This document shows, piece by piece, positions 30,921-38,931 of a DNA stretch of 58,686 nucleotides. Under the pieces are notes generated by a model. That model searched no databases, was not told the origin of the DNA, and saw only the letters and a program-made list of their open reading frames with translations. Origin of the DNA: an uncultured Clostridium sp. (GTDB lineage Bacteria; Bacillota; Clostridia; Lachnospirales; Lachnospiraceae). Numbering within the stretch: the stretch's first letter is position 1; each line of letters opens with the position of its first letter. The stretch spans positions 1 through 58,686 of the forward strand of contig USJW01000014.1 of NCBI GenBank assembly GCA_900555045.1, read 5' to 3'. The translations under genes and the position numbers were made by a program.

Positions 30921-32069
30921 TCACCAGTCCATATTGATCTGGTTGTCCATCTGGAAATAGAGATAATCGATCCGGCGGCGCGCATCGTCGGGGTCCGTCA
31001 GGCCCTGGGTCAGGAGGCTTACGTCCACCGGGATCTGGATTCCGCTCTCCACGAAGATCATGGGGATCGGGAAGGCGTCGCGAAGCGCCGCGGTCACGCG
31101 CTCAAACAGCGCGCGGATTTCGCAGAACCGGTTGTAGTTCAACTCGGTGGGGTGGTCGTCCACAAAGCCCCGCAGGTAGTCCTTTCCCAGGTACATGGGG
31201 TAGCGGCCCCAGCCGTCGATCTGGGCGTATACCTTCAGCTCGCGCGTGAACATGCCGTGGGCGTTGGGGTTGCGGTAGATCTCCTTGATCTCCCGCAGCG
31301 GTTTTATGAACGGCTCCAGGGCGCTGCCGCCCACGTCCGAGAGCTTTTTGCTCCAGGTCCAGCGGGGGTTGCGGATGAATGACTCGTAGTAGGATTTACC
31401 CGGGTCGAACTGGGGCGTGAAGGGGTAGAGCAGCGTCAGGATATGCTCCAGGTAGGAGAAGTAGGTGTCGATGTAGGACTCGACGGCGTAGCGCTGCTCC
31501 TGGCGCATGGCGTGGCCGGATTCGGAGTACCGGTTAAAGAGCGCGGTCCAGTTTTCGCCGGCCTTCATGGCCTCCTGGATTTTTTGAGGCTGCTCGTCCT
31601 TCTGGGCCTTAAGGCGCGCTTCCAGATCGGCAATCCGGGAAGCGTAAAAGTTGAGCTTTTCCGTGTAGCCGCAGGTCTCGTTGCACATGGTGAAGGCGTT
31701 CTGGCCCAGGGCGGTCTTGCCGCACTCCAGATAGTATTTTAAGAGTAGCTCTCTTGCCCGGCTAAAAAGCGCTATAAGCTCCTGGCGGTACCGCTTGTGG
31801 ATCGTCAGGTCAAAGCCCAGCTTGCGGCTCTCTGCGCAGCCATAGGTGCCCCTGTAGTCGAACTCGATGACGTAATCCACCTTCGGGGCAATCCGGTGTG
31901 GGACTGTAAAGCCCAGGACGTTCTCGAAGCAGTAGCTGAGAAGGTTCGGGTTCAGCGGGTTTGCGGAGCCGTCGATCGCGGCGGTGTCCGCGGGCGGTTG
32001 TTTCACGGTGTCCCCGGTCACGGGGCCGAACGCGGACAACAGGGTTTTGAGTTCATTTATATAGTCCAT
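30921..32069 (-). CDS. hypothetical protein with HEPN-like R-x4-H motif
   Basis: 382 residues, soluble and largely helical, of no family I can name. Residues around 130-200 look like a coiled coil (TEKLNFYASRIADLEARLKA). Further on, EIYRNPNAHGMF carries the R-x4-H signature that marks the RNase site of HEPN domains, inside a helix-rich context as in ApeA-type HEPN proteins. This is suggestive only. The start at 32069 is chosen because GGGAGG precedes it by 9 bases. It is transcribed towards the catabolic operon; the two stops are 5 bp apart with no terminator between them. A perfect palindrome CTGACGGCCGTCAG lies upstream at 32150-32163. Confidence 0.6.
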   Translation of the reverse strand: MDYINELKTLLSAFGPVTGDTVKQPPADTAAIDGSANPLNPNLLSYCFENVLGFTVPHRIAPKVDYVIEFDYRGTYGCAESRKLGFDLTIHKRYRQELIALFSRARELLLKYYLECGKTALGQNAFTMCNETCGYTEKLNFYASRIADLEARLKAQKDEQPQKIQEAMKAGENWTALFNRYSESGHAMRQEQRYAVESYIDTYFSYLEHILTLLYPFTPQFDPGKSYYESFIRNPRWTWSKKLSDVGGSALEPFIKPLREIKEIYRNPNAHGMFTRELKVYAQIDGWGRYPMYLGKDYLRGFVDDHPTELNYNRFCEIRALFERVTAALRDAFPIPMIFVESGIQIPVDVSLLTQGLTDPDDARRRIDYLYFQMDNQINMDW

Positions 32070-32306
32070 ATGAGGGTTCCTCCCGGATGAATTGGCGCCG
32101 CAAAATGGGGCGGACAAAGTCGGCGCTGTGCTCTTTGCCATAGCGCCTGCTGACGGCCGTCAGGAGTGTCGCCTGGATCCGGATCCGCAACAGGCAGTAT
32201 TTAATAACATTATATAGGGACTTGGCGGGGAGCGCTATCTGTTTTTGGGCGATCGGTAAATTTCCCCCATGCCCCGCACAAGGTGCGCCAGCGCCCTGTC
32301 ACATTC

Positions 32307-32359
32307 AAAAAAGCGCCGTTTTCTCCAGTCGAAATGCATTGGGAGAAAACGGCGCTTTT
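32307..32359. terminator. terminator after anion transporter gene
   Basis: AAAAGCGCCGTTTTCTCC and GGGAGAAAACGGCGCTTTT form an 18-bp near-perfect stem with T-runs on both strands. It ends the minus-strand transporter transcript. The rest of 32070-32306 contains the palindrome at 32150-32163 and a minus-strand TATAAT-like box near 32208-32213 that may drive the gene at 30921. Confidence 0.85.
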
Positions 32360-32395
32360 GCAGCGAATGAAAGTAAATCCCGGCGGTTTCCCGGT

Positions 32396-33685
32396 CTACC
32401 CCAACGGATAGAACAGGGCGATATAGACGATCGACACCGCGATGCAGATCAGCGTCAGCGGCAGGCCCGGCTTCACGTAGTCGATGAATTTGTAGCCGCC
32501 CGGCTCCACGGCCATGGAGTTGGCGGGCATGGCCACCGGGGTGGCGATCGCGATGGAGGCGGCGAAGCGCACGGCGATTAAGATGGCCTTGGGTCCGATC
32601 CCCAGGGTTTCCGCCACGATCAGGGCGATGGGGGTGAACAGGATGATGGTGGCGGCGTTGGACATAAAGTTGGTCAGCGGCGTGATGATTAAGAAAATCA
32701 GGCACAGGATCAGCACCGGGCTTTTGAGGCTGCCGAGCACGCTTAAGCTGGCGTTTGCGATCATGTCCGCCGCGCCGGAGTTGGTCATGGCCTTGGCCAC
32801 GGGCACCATGGCGGCGTAAATGATGATGCCGCTTATGGGGATGGCCCGGGTGGCGGACTTTACGGTGATGCAGCGGGCGCTGACCGCGATGAGCGCGCCG
32901 ATGATGGCGATGAAGTGCAGCGGGATACCGATCTGCTTCTCAAAGATCATGCCCAGGAAGGTTCCCACCATCAGGCAGAGGCTCAGGTTGGTTTTCCAGC
33001 GCGGAATGCCGGAAAAATCGTTGGATTTCGCGGCGGAGACGCTGTCGCTGTCCGCGTTTCTGGGGGCATCCGGCAGCAGCTTGTAGCCGATGGTCGCCAT
33101 GTAGATGGCGGAGATGAGCAGCAGCACCAGGGAGAGCGGCGCAAACTCAAAAAAGCTCATGGTCTGGCCGATGTTTAAGCCCTCCAGGGTCTCCTTAAGG
33201 AAGGGGCCTGAGGTGGTGCCCACGATGGTGATGCCGCCGCCGAAGCAGCAGCCCACGATGACCGGGTACATGAGCTTGGAGCGCTTCATGCCGGTGGAGG
33301 CGCTGATTCCTAAGATCAGAGCGATCAGCAGGGCGGCGGCTCCGGTGTTGGAGAGAAAGCCGGACATGATGCCGGAGAACATGACGATGGCGAAGATCAG
33401 GTGCCGCTCGTCCTTGGCGAACCGGGTCAGGAGCTGGCCGATTTTATCCGCCCCTCCGGTCTGGAAGACCGCCTCGCCGATGACTGCCATGGCGGCGATG
33501 ATCATGGCGGTGCTGCTGGCAAAGGACTTGAGCGCTGTGTCCGCGTCGATGGCGCCGATGAGATAGAAGGCAACCGCCACACTCATTGCGGTAGCCGGGA
33601 GCGGAATCCACTCCGTTACAAACAAAACCAGGGCCGCAATCAGAATGAGTATCACCAGAATTGCGGGATCGATGCCTAAAGTCAT
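32396..33685 (-). CDS. DASS-family (SLC13/CitT-like) anion:sodium/proton symporter
   Basis: 429 residues, 11-12 membrane segments. It has the two SNT-like hairpin motifs of the family (SGFLSNTGAAALL and TNFMSNAATIILF) that bind cation and dicarboxylate, plus the AIATPVAMPANSMAVEPGGYKFIDYVKPGLPL region near the end. Likely substrates are di- or tricarboxylates. The start at 33685 follows AAGGAGG at 5 bases. It is divergent from the MmgE/PrpD gene, suggesting uptake of a tricarboxylate-like acid that the latter enzyme handles. Confidence 0.87.
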   Translation of the reverse strand: MTLGIDPAILVILILIAALVLFVTEWIPLPATAMSVAVAFYLIGAIDADTALKSFASSTAMIIAAMAVIGEAVFQTGGADKIGQLLTRFAKDERHLIFAIVMFSGIMSGFLSNTGAAALLIALILGISASTGMKRSKLMYPVIVGCCFGGGITIVGTTSGPFLKETLEGLNIGQTMSFFEFAPLSLVLLLISAIYMATIGYKLLPDAPRNADSDSVSAAKSNDFSGIPRWKTNLSLCLMVGTFLGMIFEKQIGIPLHFIAIIGALIAVSARCITVKSATRAIPISGIIIYAAMVPVAKAMTNSGAADMIANASLSVLGSLKSPVLILCLIFLIITPLTNFMSNAATIILFTPIALIVAETLGIGPKAILIAVRFAASIAIATPVAMPANSMAVEPGGYKFIDYVKPGLPLTLICIAVSIVYIALFYPLG

Positions 33686-33756
33686 GATAAATCCTCCTTT
33701 GAGTAAATCCATTATGGATGTTATGTGGGACCGCGCCGGTCGAAAAGTATGAGTAG

Positions 33757-33786
33757 AGTATAACTGCAGTTGTGCGAATTTGACAA
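33757..33786 (-). promoter_or_regulatory. promoter of DASS transporter gene
   Basis: Minus strand TTGTCA (plus 33781-33786), 18-bp spacer, TATACT (plus 33757-33762). Confidence 0.6.
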
Positions 33787-33869
33787 ATTGAAAAAAGTTT
33801 TAAGGGCTATAACCGTCGATTATTGACAGAAAGTTATAGGGCTTCAAACTCTTTGGCATTATGCAAAGG

Positions 33870-33895
33870 GCATTTTGGACCCTATAATGGACCCA
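33870..33895 (+). promoter_or_regulatory. probable promoter of MmgE/PrpD gene
   Basis: TATAAT at 33883-33888 is framed by two GGACCC direct repeats. No good -35 is present, so activation by a regulator such as the LysR protein at 35435 is plausible. TGCAAAGGGCA and a TTGACA at 33824-33829 region lie further upstream. Confidence 0.45.
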
Positions 33896-33933
33896 AAGTA
33901 TGCAAAAACCATGAGAGGAAAGGACAGACGGTT

Positions 33934-35298
33934 ATGGAAGAATTGAGAAAACTGGCGCAGTTCCTGGCGGATATGAGACTGGAGGACGCGGGCGTGGAGG
34001 TGCTGGAGTCCGCAAAGGCGTGCGTGCTCGACACGGTGGCGCTGGCGCTGGGAGCGAGAGAGAATCCCATGTTTCAGGGGATTAAGGAGGTATACAGGAA
34101 GTGGGACGGCCCACAGGCGGAGGGGATTGCCCTCTGGGGCAGCGGGGAGCGGTCGGCGCTTCGCACCGCCGTGTTTTTAAACGCCATGATGGGACATATC
34201 CTGGAGCTGGACGACGTGCACACCAAGTCCAAGACGCACATCGGCACGGTTGTGATCCCGGCCGCATGGTGCCTGGCTGACGCGCTGGGGCGAAGCGGGC
34301 GGGACCTGCTGGAGGCGGTGGTCTGCGGGTACGAGGCCATGGCCCGCATCGGCATGGGCTTCGGTGTGTCCAGCCACCGCAACAAGGGCTGGCATGTGAC
34401 CGGGACGGCAGGCACCTTCGGGGCGGCCGCGGCCTGCGCCAAGCTGCTTCGCTTTGACGCAGATAAGTTCATGGCCGCGTTCGGCCTGGCGGGCACCCAG
34501 TCCTGCACCACCTGGGCCTTCCTGGCGGACGGGGCGACCAACAAGGTGCTGCACCCGGCCAGGGCGGCGGTGAGCGGTCTGGAGTCCTGCCTGCTGGTTC
34601 TGGGCGGCATGAAGGGGTCATCCCGAATCCTGGACGCTCCGGACGGCGGCATCTACCCGATGATGTCGGATGCGTACGACTACCGGCTGGTGAGCGCCGG
34701 GCTGGGATCCGTCTACGAGATCCTCAATATGGATAAGAAGCCGTACCCCTGCTGCCGGAGCACCCACTGTGCCATCGACGCGGCCATCGCCCTGCGGGAG
34801 GCCCACTCCATCGATCCGGCCGCGGTGCAGGAGGTGCGGGTTTACACCTACCTGGTGGGACTCAAGCAGTGCGGGCTGACGGAGGGCAGCTTAAAACCGG
34901 CACTTCCCACCGAGGCGAAATTTTCCACGCCCTACACGGTGGCCTGCGCGCTCCTGCGGGGAAACGTGGGATTGGCGGATTTTGAGCCGGAGGTAATCGC
35001 CTCCGGGGAGACCGCGGACCTTCTGAAAAAGGTGCATGTCCTTGAGGACAGCCGCTTTACCGGGCGGTATCCGGAGCACTGGGGATGCCGGATGGAGATT
35101 GTCATGGAGGACGGGAGCGTGTACGGGACGGAGGTCGCGGACGCCTCCGGGAGCGTGAGCGCGCCGCTGACCAGAAACCAGATTCTGGCGAAGTCCAGGG
35201 CGTGCTGCGCCGGGTACGATGGGCAGTGGATTGAGTGGATTTTTGAGGCGGTGATGGAACTGGAGACGGCACATGAGTTGCCTGAACTGGGAAGGTGA
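33934..35298 (+). CDS. MmgE/PrpD-family protein (2-methylcitrate dehydratase-like)
   Basis: 454 residues, the usual family length. Conserved parts are seen: ARENPMF, LNAMMGHILELDDVHTKSKTHIG (family HxLDxDD.. and H), AVVCGYEAMARIGMG, GWHVTGTAGTFGAAAA and YPCCRSTHCAIDAA. Family members include 2-methylcitrate dehydratase, cis-aconitate decarboxylase and iminodisuccinate epimerase-type enzymes. There is no prpB/prpC nearby, so propionate breakdown is not supported. The divergent anion transporter and the downstream LysR gene suggest a small module for using a di- or tricarboxylic acid. The start at 33934 follows GAGGAAAGGAC. Confidence 0.85.
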   Translation: MEELRKLAQFLADMRLEDAGVEVLESAKACVLDTVALALGARENPMFQGIKEVYRKWDGPQAEGIALWGSGERSALRTAVFLNAMMGHILELDDVHTKSKTHIGTVVIPAAWCLADALGRSGRDLLEAVVCGYEAMARIGMGFGVSSHRNKGWHVTGTAGTFGAAAACAKLLRFDADKFMAAFGLAGTQSCTTWAFLADGATNKVLHPARAAVSGLESCLLVLGGMKGSSRILDAPDGGIYPMMSDAYDYRLVSAGLGSVYEILNMDKKPYPCCRSTHCAIDAAIALREAHSIDPAAVQEVRVYTYLVGLKQCGLTEGSLKPALPTEAKFSTPYTVACALLRGNVGLADFEPEVIASGETADLLKKVHVLEDSRFTGRYPEHWGCRMEIVMEDGSVYGTEVADASGSVSAPLTRNQILAKSRACCAGYDGQWIEWIFEAVMELETAHELPELGR

Positions 35299-35434
35299 GA
35301 GTGGAGGCGGTGCGGTGTGAGCGCGCCGGCACACGGTCTGGAAGAAAATGGGGGATGTTGCGTGAGGACAAGCTGTGCTATAATGGGCGTATTTGACGCG
35401 AATATGTAGAATGTTTTGAGAGCGGGGGATCGGG

Positions 35435-36379
35435 ATGAACAAAAGTGATTTGGAAAAGATCGTGGCGATCGCGGAGGAGGGCAGCATGGCCAGGGCCGCG
35501 CAGAAGCTCTATATTACCCAGCCGGCCTTAAGCAAGTGCCTGACCAAGGTGGAGGAGGAGCTGGGGGAGAGCCTGTTTATAAGGCGGCCCAACGGCCTGA
35601 GCCTCACCTACGCGGGGGAGTGCCTGCTGGGGAAGGCGTACCAGATTATGAAGCTGTACGACGACGTGGAGATCGAATTCTGTGAGCTGAACCACATGCG
35701 CAAGGGAATTCTGAAGCTGGGCTCCGCCGAGAGAATCGGGGCGCTGGTTCTGCCCAATCTGCTGAAGCGGTTTAAGGAGCGCTACCCCAACATCAAGATC
35801 GACATCGTGGAGGAGAACAGCGTGATCTTAGAGGAGCGCCTTCTGTTGGGGGCCATCGATATTGCGATCCTGTGTCTGCCGCTCAAGAACGCCAACATCA
35901 ACTACCAGGTGTTCTATGAGGAGCCGATCTACGCGGCGATTCCGGAGGGGCATCCCGTGAACGCGTATGCCCAAACGGCGGAGGGCGAGGAGATGCCGGT
36001 GATCCCCCTGGACGCCCTGCGGGGAGGCGAGTTTATTCTGACCAAGGCGTTCAAGAAGACGCGGATGGCGGCGGACCGGATTCTGGAGCATCTGGACGGG
36101 GACTACTCCATTGTGATGGAGTCCCAGAATATCGAGACCGTAATCCGCCTGGTGGCCAACGGCCTGGGAATCTCCCTGATTCCCAACATATACTCCAAGG
36201 TGTACCGCACGGGGGACAAGATCCGCTACTATCGGATTGAGGGTGACTGCCAGCCAAGCTGGCAGTGGGCCGTGATCTACAGCAATATCGACAACCTGAC
36301 CCGGCCGTCTAAGGAGCTGTACCGGATTTTGTGCGAGGAAGGGTGCCAGCTGCCTAATTATGTGGAGGAGTGCAGGTAG
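35435..36379 (+). CDS. LysR-family regulator (second)
   Basis: 314 residues. The HTH (EEGSMARAAQKLYITQPALSK) starts near residue 12, then the effector domain. TATAAT near 35378 is its probable -10. GAGCGGGGGATCGGG precedes the ATG. It follows the MmgE/PrpD gene in the same direction and is the natural regulator of that gene and of the divergent transporter. Confidence 0.86.
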   Translation: MNKSDLEKIVAIAEEGSMARAAQKLYITQPALSKCLTKVEEELGESLFIRRPNGLSLTYAGECLLGKAYQIMKLYDDVEIEFCELNHMRKGILKLGSAERIGALVLPNLLKRFKERYPNIKIDIVEENSVILEERLLLGAIDIAILCLPLKNANINYQVFYEEPIYAAIPEGHPVNAYAQTAEGEEMPVIPLDALRGGEFILTKAFKKTRMAADRILEHLDGDYSIVMESQNIETVIRLVANGLGISLIPNIYSKVYRTGDKIRYYRIEGDCQPSWQWAVIYSNIDNLTRPSKELYRILCEEGCQLPNYVEECR

Positions 36380-36391
36380 GGAAAAATAAGT

Positions 36392-36420
36392 TTGCATAAT
36401 TTAAAAGGTTTTACTGTAAT
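36392..36420 (+). promoter_or_regulatory. promoter of DUF4143 ATPase gene
   Basis: TTGCAT at 36392-36397, 17-bp spacer, TGTAAT at 36415-36420. The region is clearly AT-richer than neighbouring intergenic DNA. Confidence 0.55.
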
Positions 36421-36534
36421 ATACCCTTGCGAAACTGTTGGTTTTGCAGGGGTTGTTGCAAATACGCAATTGGGTTATACTGTTATATATGGAATGAGAT
36501 GACAGCAAGTGTTCAAAGAGGAGAGGTGAAGAAT

Positions 36535-37902
36535 GTGGATTTGAAAAGAGATATTTATGGAGATCTGCTGGACTGGAAAAAGAGAAATACCGGGAAAGTG
36601 TTGGAGCTTAGAGGGGCCAGACAGGTAGGAAAAACCTATATTCTTGATCGATTTGCCAGAGAAAACTATAAAAATTATGTTTATATTAATATGCTTCAGA
36701 CGTCGGGGGAAACGTTCCTTCGCTGCCTTGAAAAGGCAACTGCATGGGAGCCTGGAGATGAGCCGATCGAGCGGCCTCTTCACAATGCCTTCCGTTTAAT
36801 GAAGAAAGATTTTTTGGATGATCAGTCCACTGTTGTAATTATAGACGAGATACAGGAATCGGCCCGAGTATATTCTCTGATAAGAGAGTTTGCCAGAGAA
36901 TTTGACTGCCATTTTATAGTGACCGGAAGTTATCTGGGGAAAACCGTCGGGCGGGACTATTTCCTTCCGGCAGGAGATTTAGATGTTCTCACCCTGTATA
37001 CATTGACGTTTGAGGAATTTCTCGATGCATTTGGAAAGCGCGGGGTATTTGATCAGGTTGATTTACTTGGAGCAAGCCCCCACGAAGCGTATGATGAGTT
37101 GAAACAGTACTATGAAATATACTGTGATATAGGAGGGTATCCTGCGGTTGTCACAAAATATCTGGAAACGCGGGATATCAGAAGGTGCAGGGAAGAGCTG
37201 TCAGGGATAATCCAAATTTTTATCGAGGAATCCCAGCGGTATTTTTCTGATGTGCTTGAGATGAATTTGTTTGAACAGGTAATGCCGGCGATTGCTCAGA
37301 GCATGGTGAAGGAGAAGAAAGGCTCTGATGATTTGGTAACGGAGTTGTCCGGAATTATTTTCAAAGAAGAGAGCAGCCGTGTTACCAAAAAAAGTATTAA
37401 TCATGTTATGGCATGGCTATACCGCTCCCATATAATCGGTTTCTGCGGGAAGGCGATTGACTGTAACCCAATTGCGGTTTCGATGAACAGCCGGTTTTAT
37501 TTTCTTGATGTGGGCGTGTGCAGATATTTTATGGATATGGCAGGGGCAGACCTGGCGACAATCCGGGGAATTGTGAATGAGAATTTCGTGTATATTGATT
37601 TGCTAAAACGCACAAAGAACATGGAGATCGCGGGATCGGCGCCAATGTTTGGGATTTATAAAGAGGGCGAGATTGATTTCCTGGTAAACAGCCGGCTCAA
37701 TTATAAAAATTATGGGGTGGAGGTAAAGGCTGGGAGGAGCGAGGCGAAAACGGCCAGGATACTGCTGGAGGATAAAAAAGTGGAGGCCGTATACCTGCTG
37801 AAGGGGGATACTTACGGGGGAACGACAGAGGACAATCGAATGGTCACAGTCCCCATCTATCTGATATCCAGAGTGAAATTTGAGGTTATTGTTCACAGAT
37901 AG
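36535..37902 (+). CDS. AAA_14/DUF4143 ATPase with C-terminal nuclease-like fold
   Basis: About 455 residues. Walker A GARQVGKT is near residue 26 and Walker B VVIIDEIQ near 100, followed by a sensor region TGSYLGKTV. The C-terminal DUF4143 part has the D-x(n)-E-V-K pattern (GEIDFLV..YGVEVKAG) of PD-(D/E)XK-like folds. Many genomes carry several such proteins; their role is unknown, with proposed links to mobile DNA or toxin-like systems. The GTG at 36535 is chosen because GGAGAGG precedes it by 8 bases; ATG at 36499 is an alternative. Base composition is visibly AT-rich compared with both neighbours (for example 36661-36690), so recent transfer is likely. Confidence 0.8.
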   Translation: MDLKRDIYGDLLDWKKRNTGKVLELRGARQVGKTYILDRFARENYKNYVYINMLQTSGETFLRCLEKATAWEPGDEPIERPLHNAFRLMKKDFLDDQSTVVIIDEIQESARVYSLIREFAREFDCHFIVTGSYLGKTVGRDYFLPAGDLDVLTLYTLTFEEFLDAFGKRGVFDQVDLLGASPHEAYDELKQYYEIYCDIGGYPAVVTKYLETRDIRRCREELSGIIQIFIEESQRYFSDVLEMNLFEQVMPAIAQSMVKEKKGSDDLVTELSGIIFKEESSRVTKKSINHVMAWLYRSHIIGFCGKAIDCNPIAVSMNSRFYFLDVGVCRYFMDMAGADLATIRGIVNENFVYIDLLKRTKNMEIAGSAPMFGIYKEGEIDFLVNSRLNYKNYGVEVKAGRSEAKTARILLEDKKVEAVYLLKGDTYGGTTEDNRMVTVPIYLISRVKFEVIVHR

Positions 37903-37990
37903 TATTCCGCGAGGTGCTTTTTGTGAGTGAAGCGGAGCAAAAGTCACAGAAAACCCGAGGCTTAATTCCTGGAACGATAAGAACAGTCAC

Positions 37991-38019
37991 TTGCATTAAG
38001 TAAAATTTCGTGCTAAACT
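37991..38019 (+). promoter_or_regulatory. promoter of queT
   Basis: TTGCAT at 37991-37996, 17-bp spacer, TAAACT at 38014-38019. Transcription would start near 38026, giving a leader of about 116 nt. Confidence 0.5.
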
Positions 38020-38025
38020 AGGCAC

Positions 38026-38131
38026 TGCAATAAGGCCGCAGACCCCTTGACTTTCCAGTATTTTCAAGGCGTGTCTGCAATCCAGACCGGTGTGTTCGAG
38101 ACCTTCCACACCTAAAACAAAACTACAGGAG
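38026..38131 (+). promoter_or_regulatory. structured leader of queT, candidate preQ1-class riboswitch
   Basis: GCAGAC (38038-38043) pairs with GTCTGC (38073-38078); inside it CCTTGA (38045-38050) pairs with TCAAGG (38064-38069). A second hairpin joins GGTGTG (38089-38094) to CACACC (38107-38112). It is followed by an A-rich tail CTAAAACAAAAC and the ribosome site AGGAG (38127-38131), the layout expected for an H-type pseudoknot switch that hides the SD. QueT genes are often controlled by preQ1 riboswitches. The sequence does not match the short preQ1-I consensus, so the class is open. Confidence 0.5.
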
Positions 38132-38141
38132 AAAACTAAAT

Positions 38142-38651
38142 ATGAGACAAGACAAGAGACATGTATACCTGATGGTCCACGGTGCGGCCATCGCGGCGAT
38201 CTACGTGGTGCTGACGCTCTCGCTCTCGGCGATCAGCTTCGGCCCGGTGCAGTTTCGGATCTCGGAGGCGCTGTGCATCCTGCCGTACTTCACGCCGGCC
38301 GCGGTTCCGGGGCTGTTTATCGGCTGCCTGCTGTCAAACCTGCTGTTCGGCGCAGCGCTGCCGGACATTGTGTTCGGAAGCCTGGCCACGCTGATCGGCG
38401 CGGTGGGCTCCTGGTGCCTGCGCCGCCACAAGTGGTGCGTGTGCCTGCCGCCCATCTTCGCCAACGCGCTCATCATCCCGCTGGTGCTCCGCTACGCCTA
38501 CGGGGCTCCGGACCTGATTCTCTATATGGTCGGGACTGTGGGACTTGGCGAGATTCTGGCTGTGGGCGTGCTGGGAAATGTGCTGCTCATTGCGCTGGAT
38601 CGCTACAAGGGAATCATCTTTGGCGGCCCGGTCCGCAGCGCCCGCTCATGA
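38142..38651 (+). CDS. queT: QueT-family queuosine-precursor transporter (ECF S component)
   Basis: 169 residues with about five or six membrane segments and a basic N-terminus. ISFGPVQFRISEALCILPYF followed by PAAVPGLFIGCLLSNLLFG matches the QueT family, the substrate-binding subunit of an energy-coupling-factor importer for preQ0/preQ1-type precursors of queuosine. The shared ECF ATPases and EcfT are not in the window, as is normal. The start at 38142 follows AGGAG at 10 bases. The long structured leader suggests feedback control by the imported precursor. Confidence 0.85.
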   Translation: MRQDKRHVYLMVHGAAIAAIYVVLTLSLSAISFGPVQFRISEALCILPYFTPAAVPGLFIGCLLSNLLFGAALPDIVFGSLATLIGAVGSWCLRRHKWCVCLPPIFANALIIPLVLRYAYGAPDLILYMVGTVGLGEILAVGVLGNVLLIALDRYKGIIFGGPVRSARS

Positions 38652-38709
38652 ACGGTTTGGCCCGGGGCGGGGAATGAAGTGTCAGCGTGATCATCGGTTA
38701 GATAGAGAG

Positions 38710-38749
38710 AACAGGAAATCCTGAGAGATTGGGGTTTCCTGTTTTTTTA
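38710..38749 (+). terminator. terminator after queT
   Basis: AACAGGAAA pairs with TTTCCTGTT, followed by a run of seven or more T. Apart from this and the GntR promoter, 38652-38931 holds no gene. Confidence 0.85.
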
Positions 38750-38867
38750 TACTATCTTGTTATAATATTATCACAAGAAGACACGGCGAAAAATTGGAAG
38801 ATAAAGTGTAAATGACCATAAAAATGCCTAAAAATTTTAAAAACATAGACAAAGTTCCTAAATGACA

Positions 38868-38896
38868 TTGACAAACATGTTATAACATGCTAACAT
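38868..38896 (+). promoter_or_regulatory. promoter and operator of the PTS/amidohydrolase operon
   Basis: TTGACA at 38868-38873, 17-bp spacer, TAACAT at 38891-38896. The spacer contains a perfect 14-bp palindrome CATGTTATAACATG (38876-38889). A related half-site TTATAACA follows at 38901-38909. These are probably sites for the GntR protein encoded next, meaning autoregulation. Confidence 0.7.
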
Positions 38897-38931
38897 ACAT
38901 ATTATAACAGGAAGAAAAAGGAGGCGAAAGA

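Noticed and set aside
38026..38131. preQ1-I riboswitch
   Set aside because: The short conserved core of that class is not found; only the general layout of a preQ1 switch is supported.
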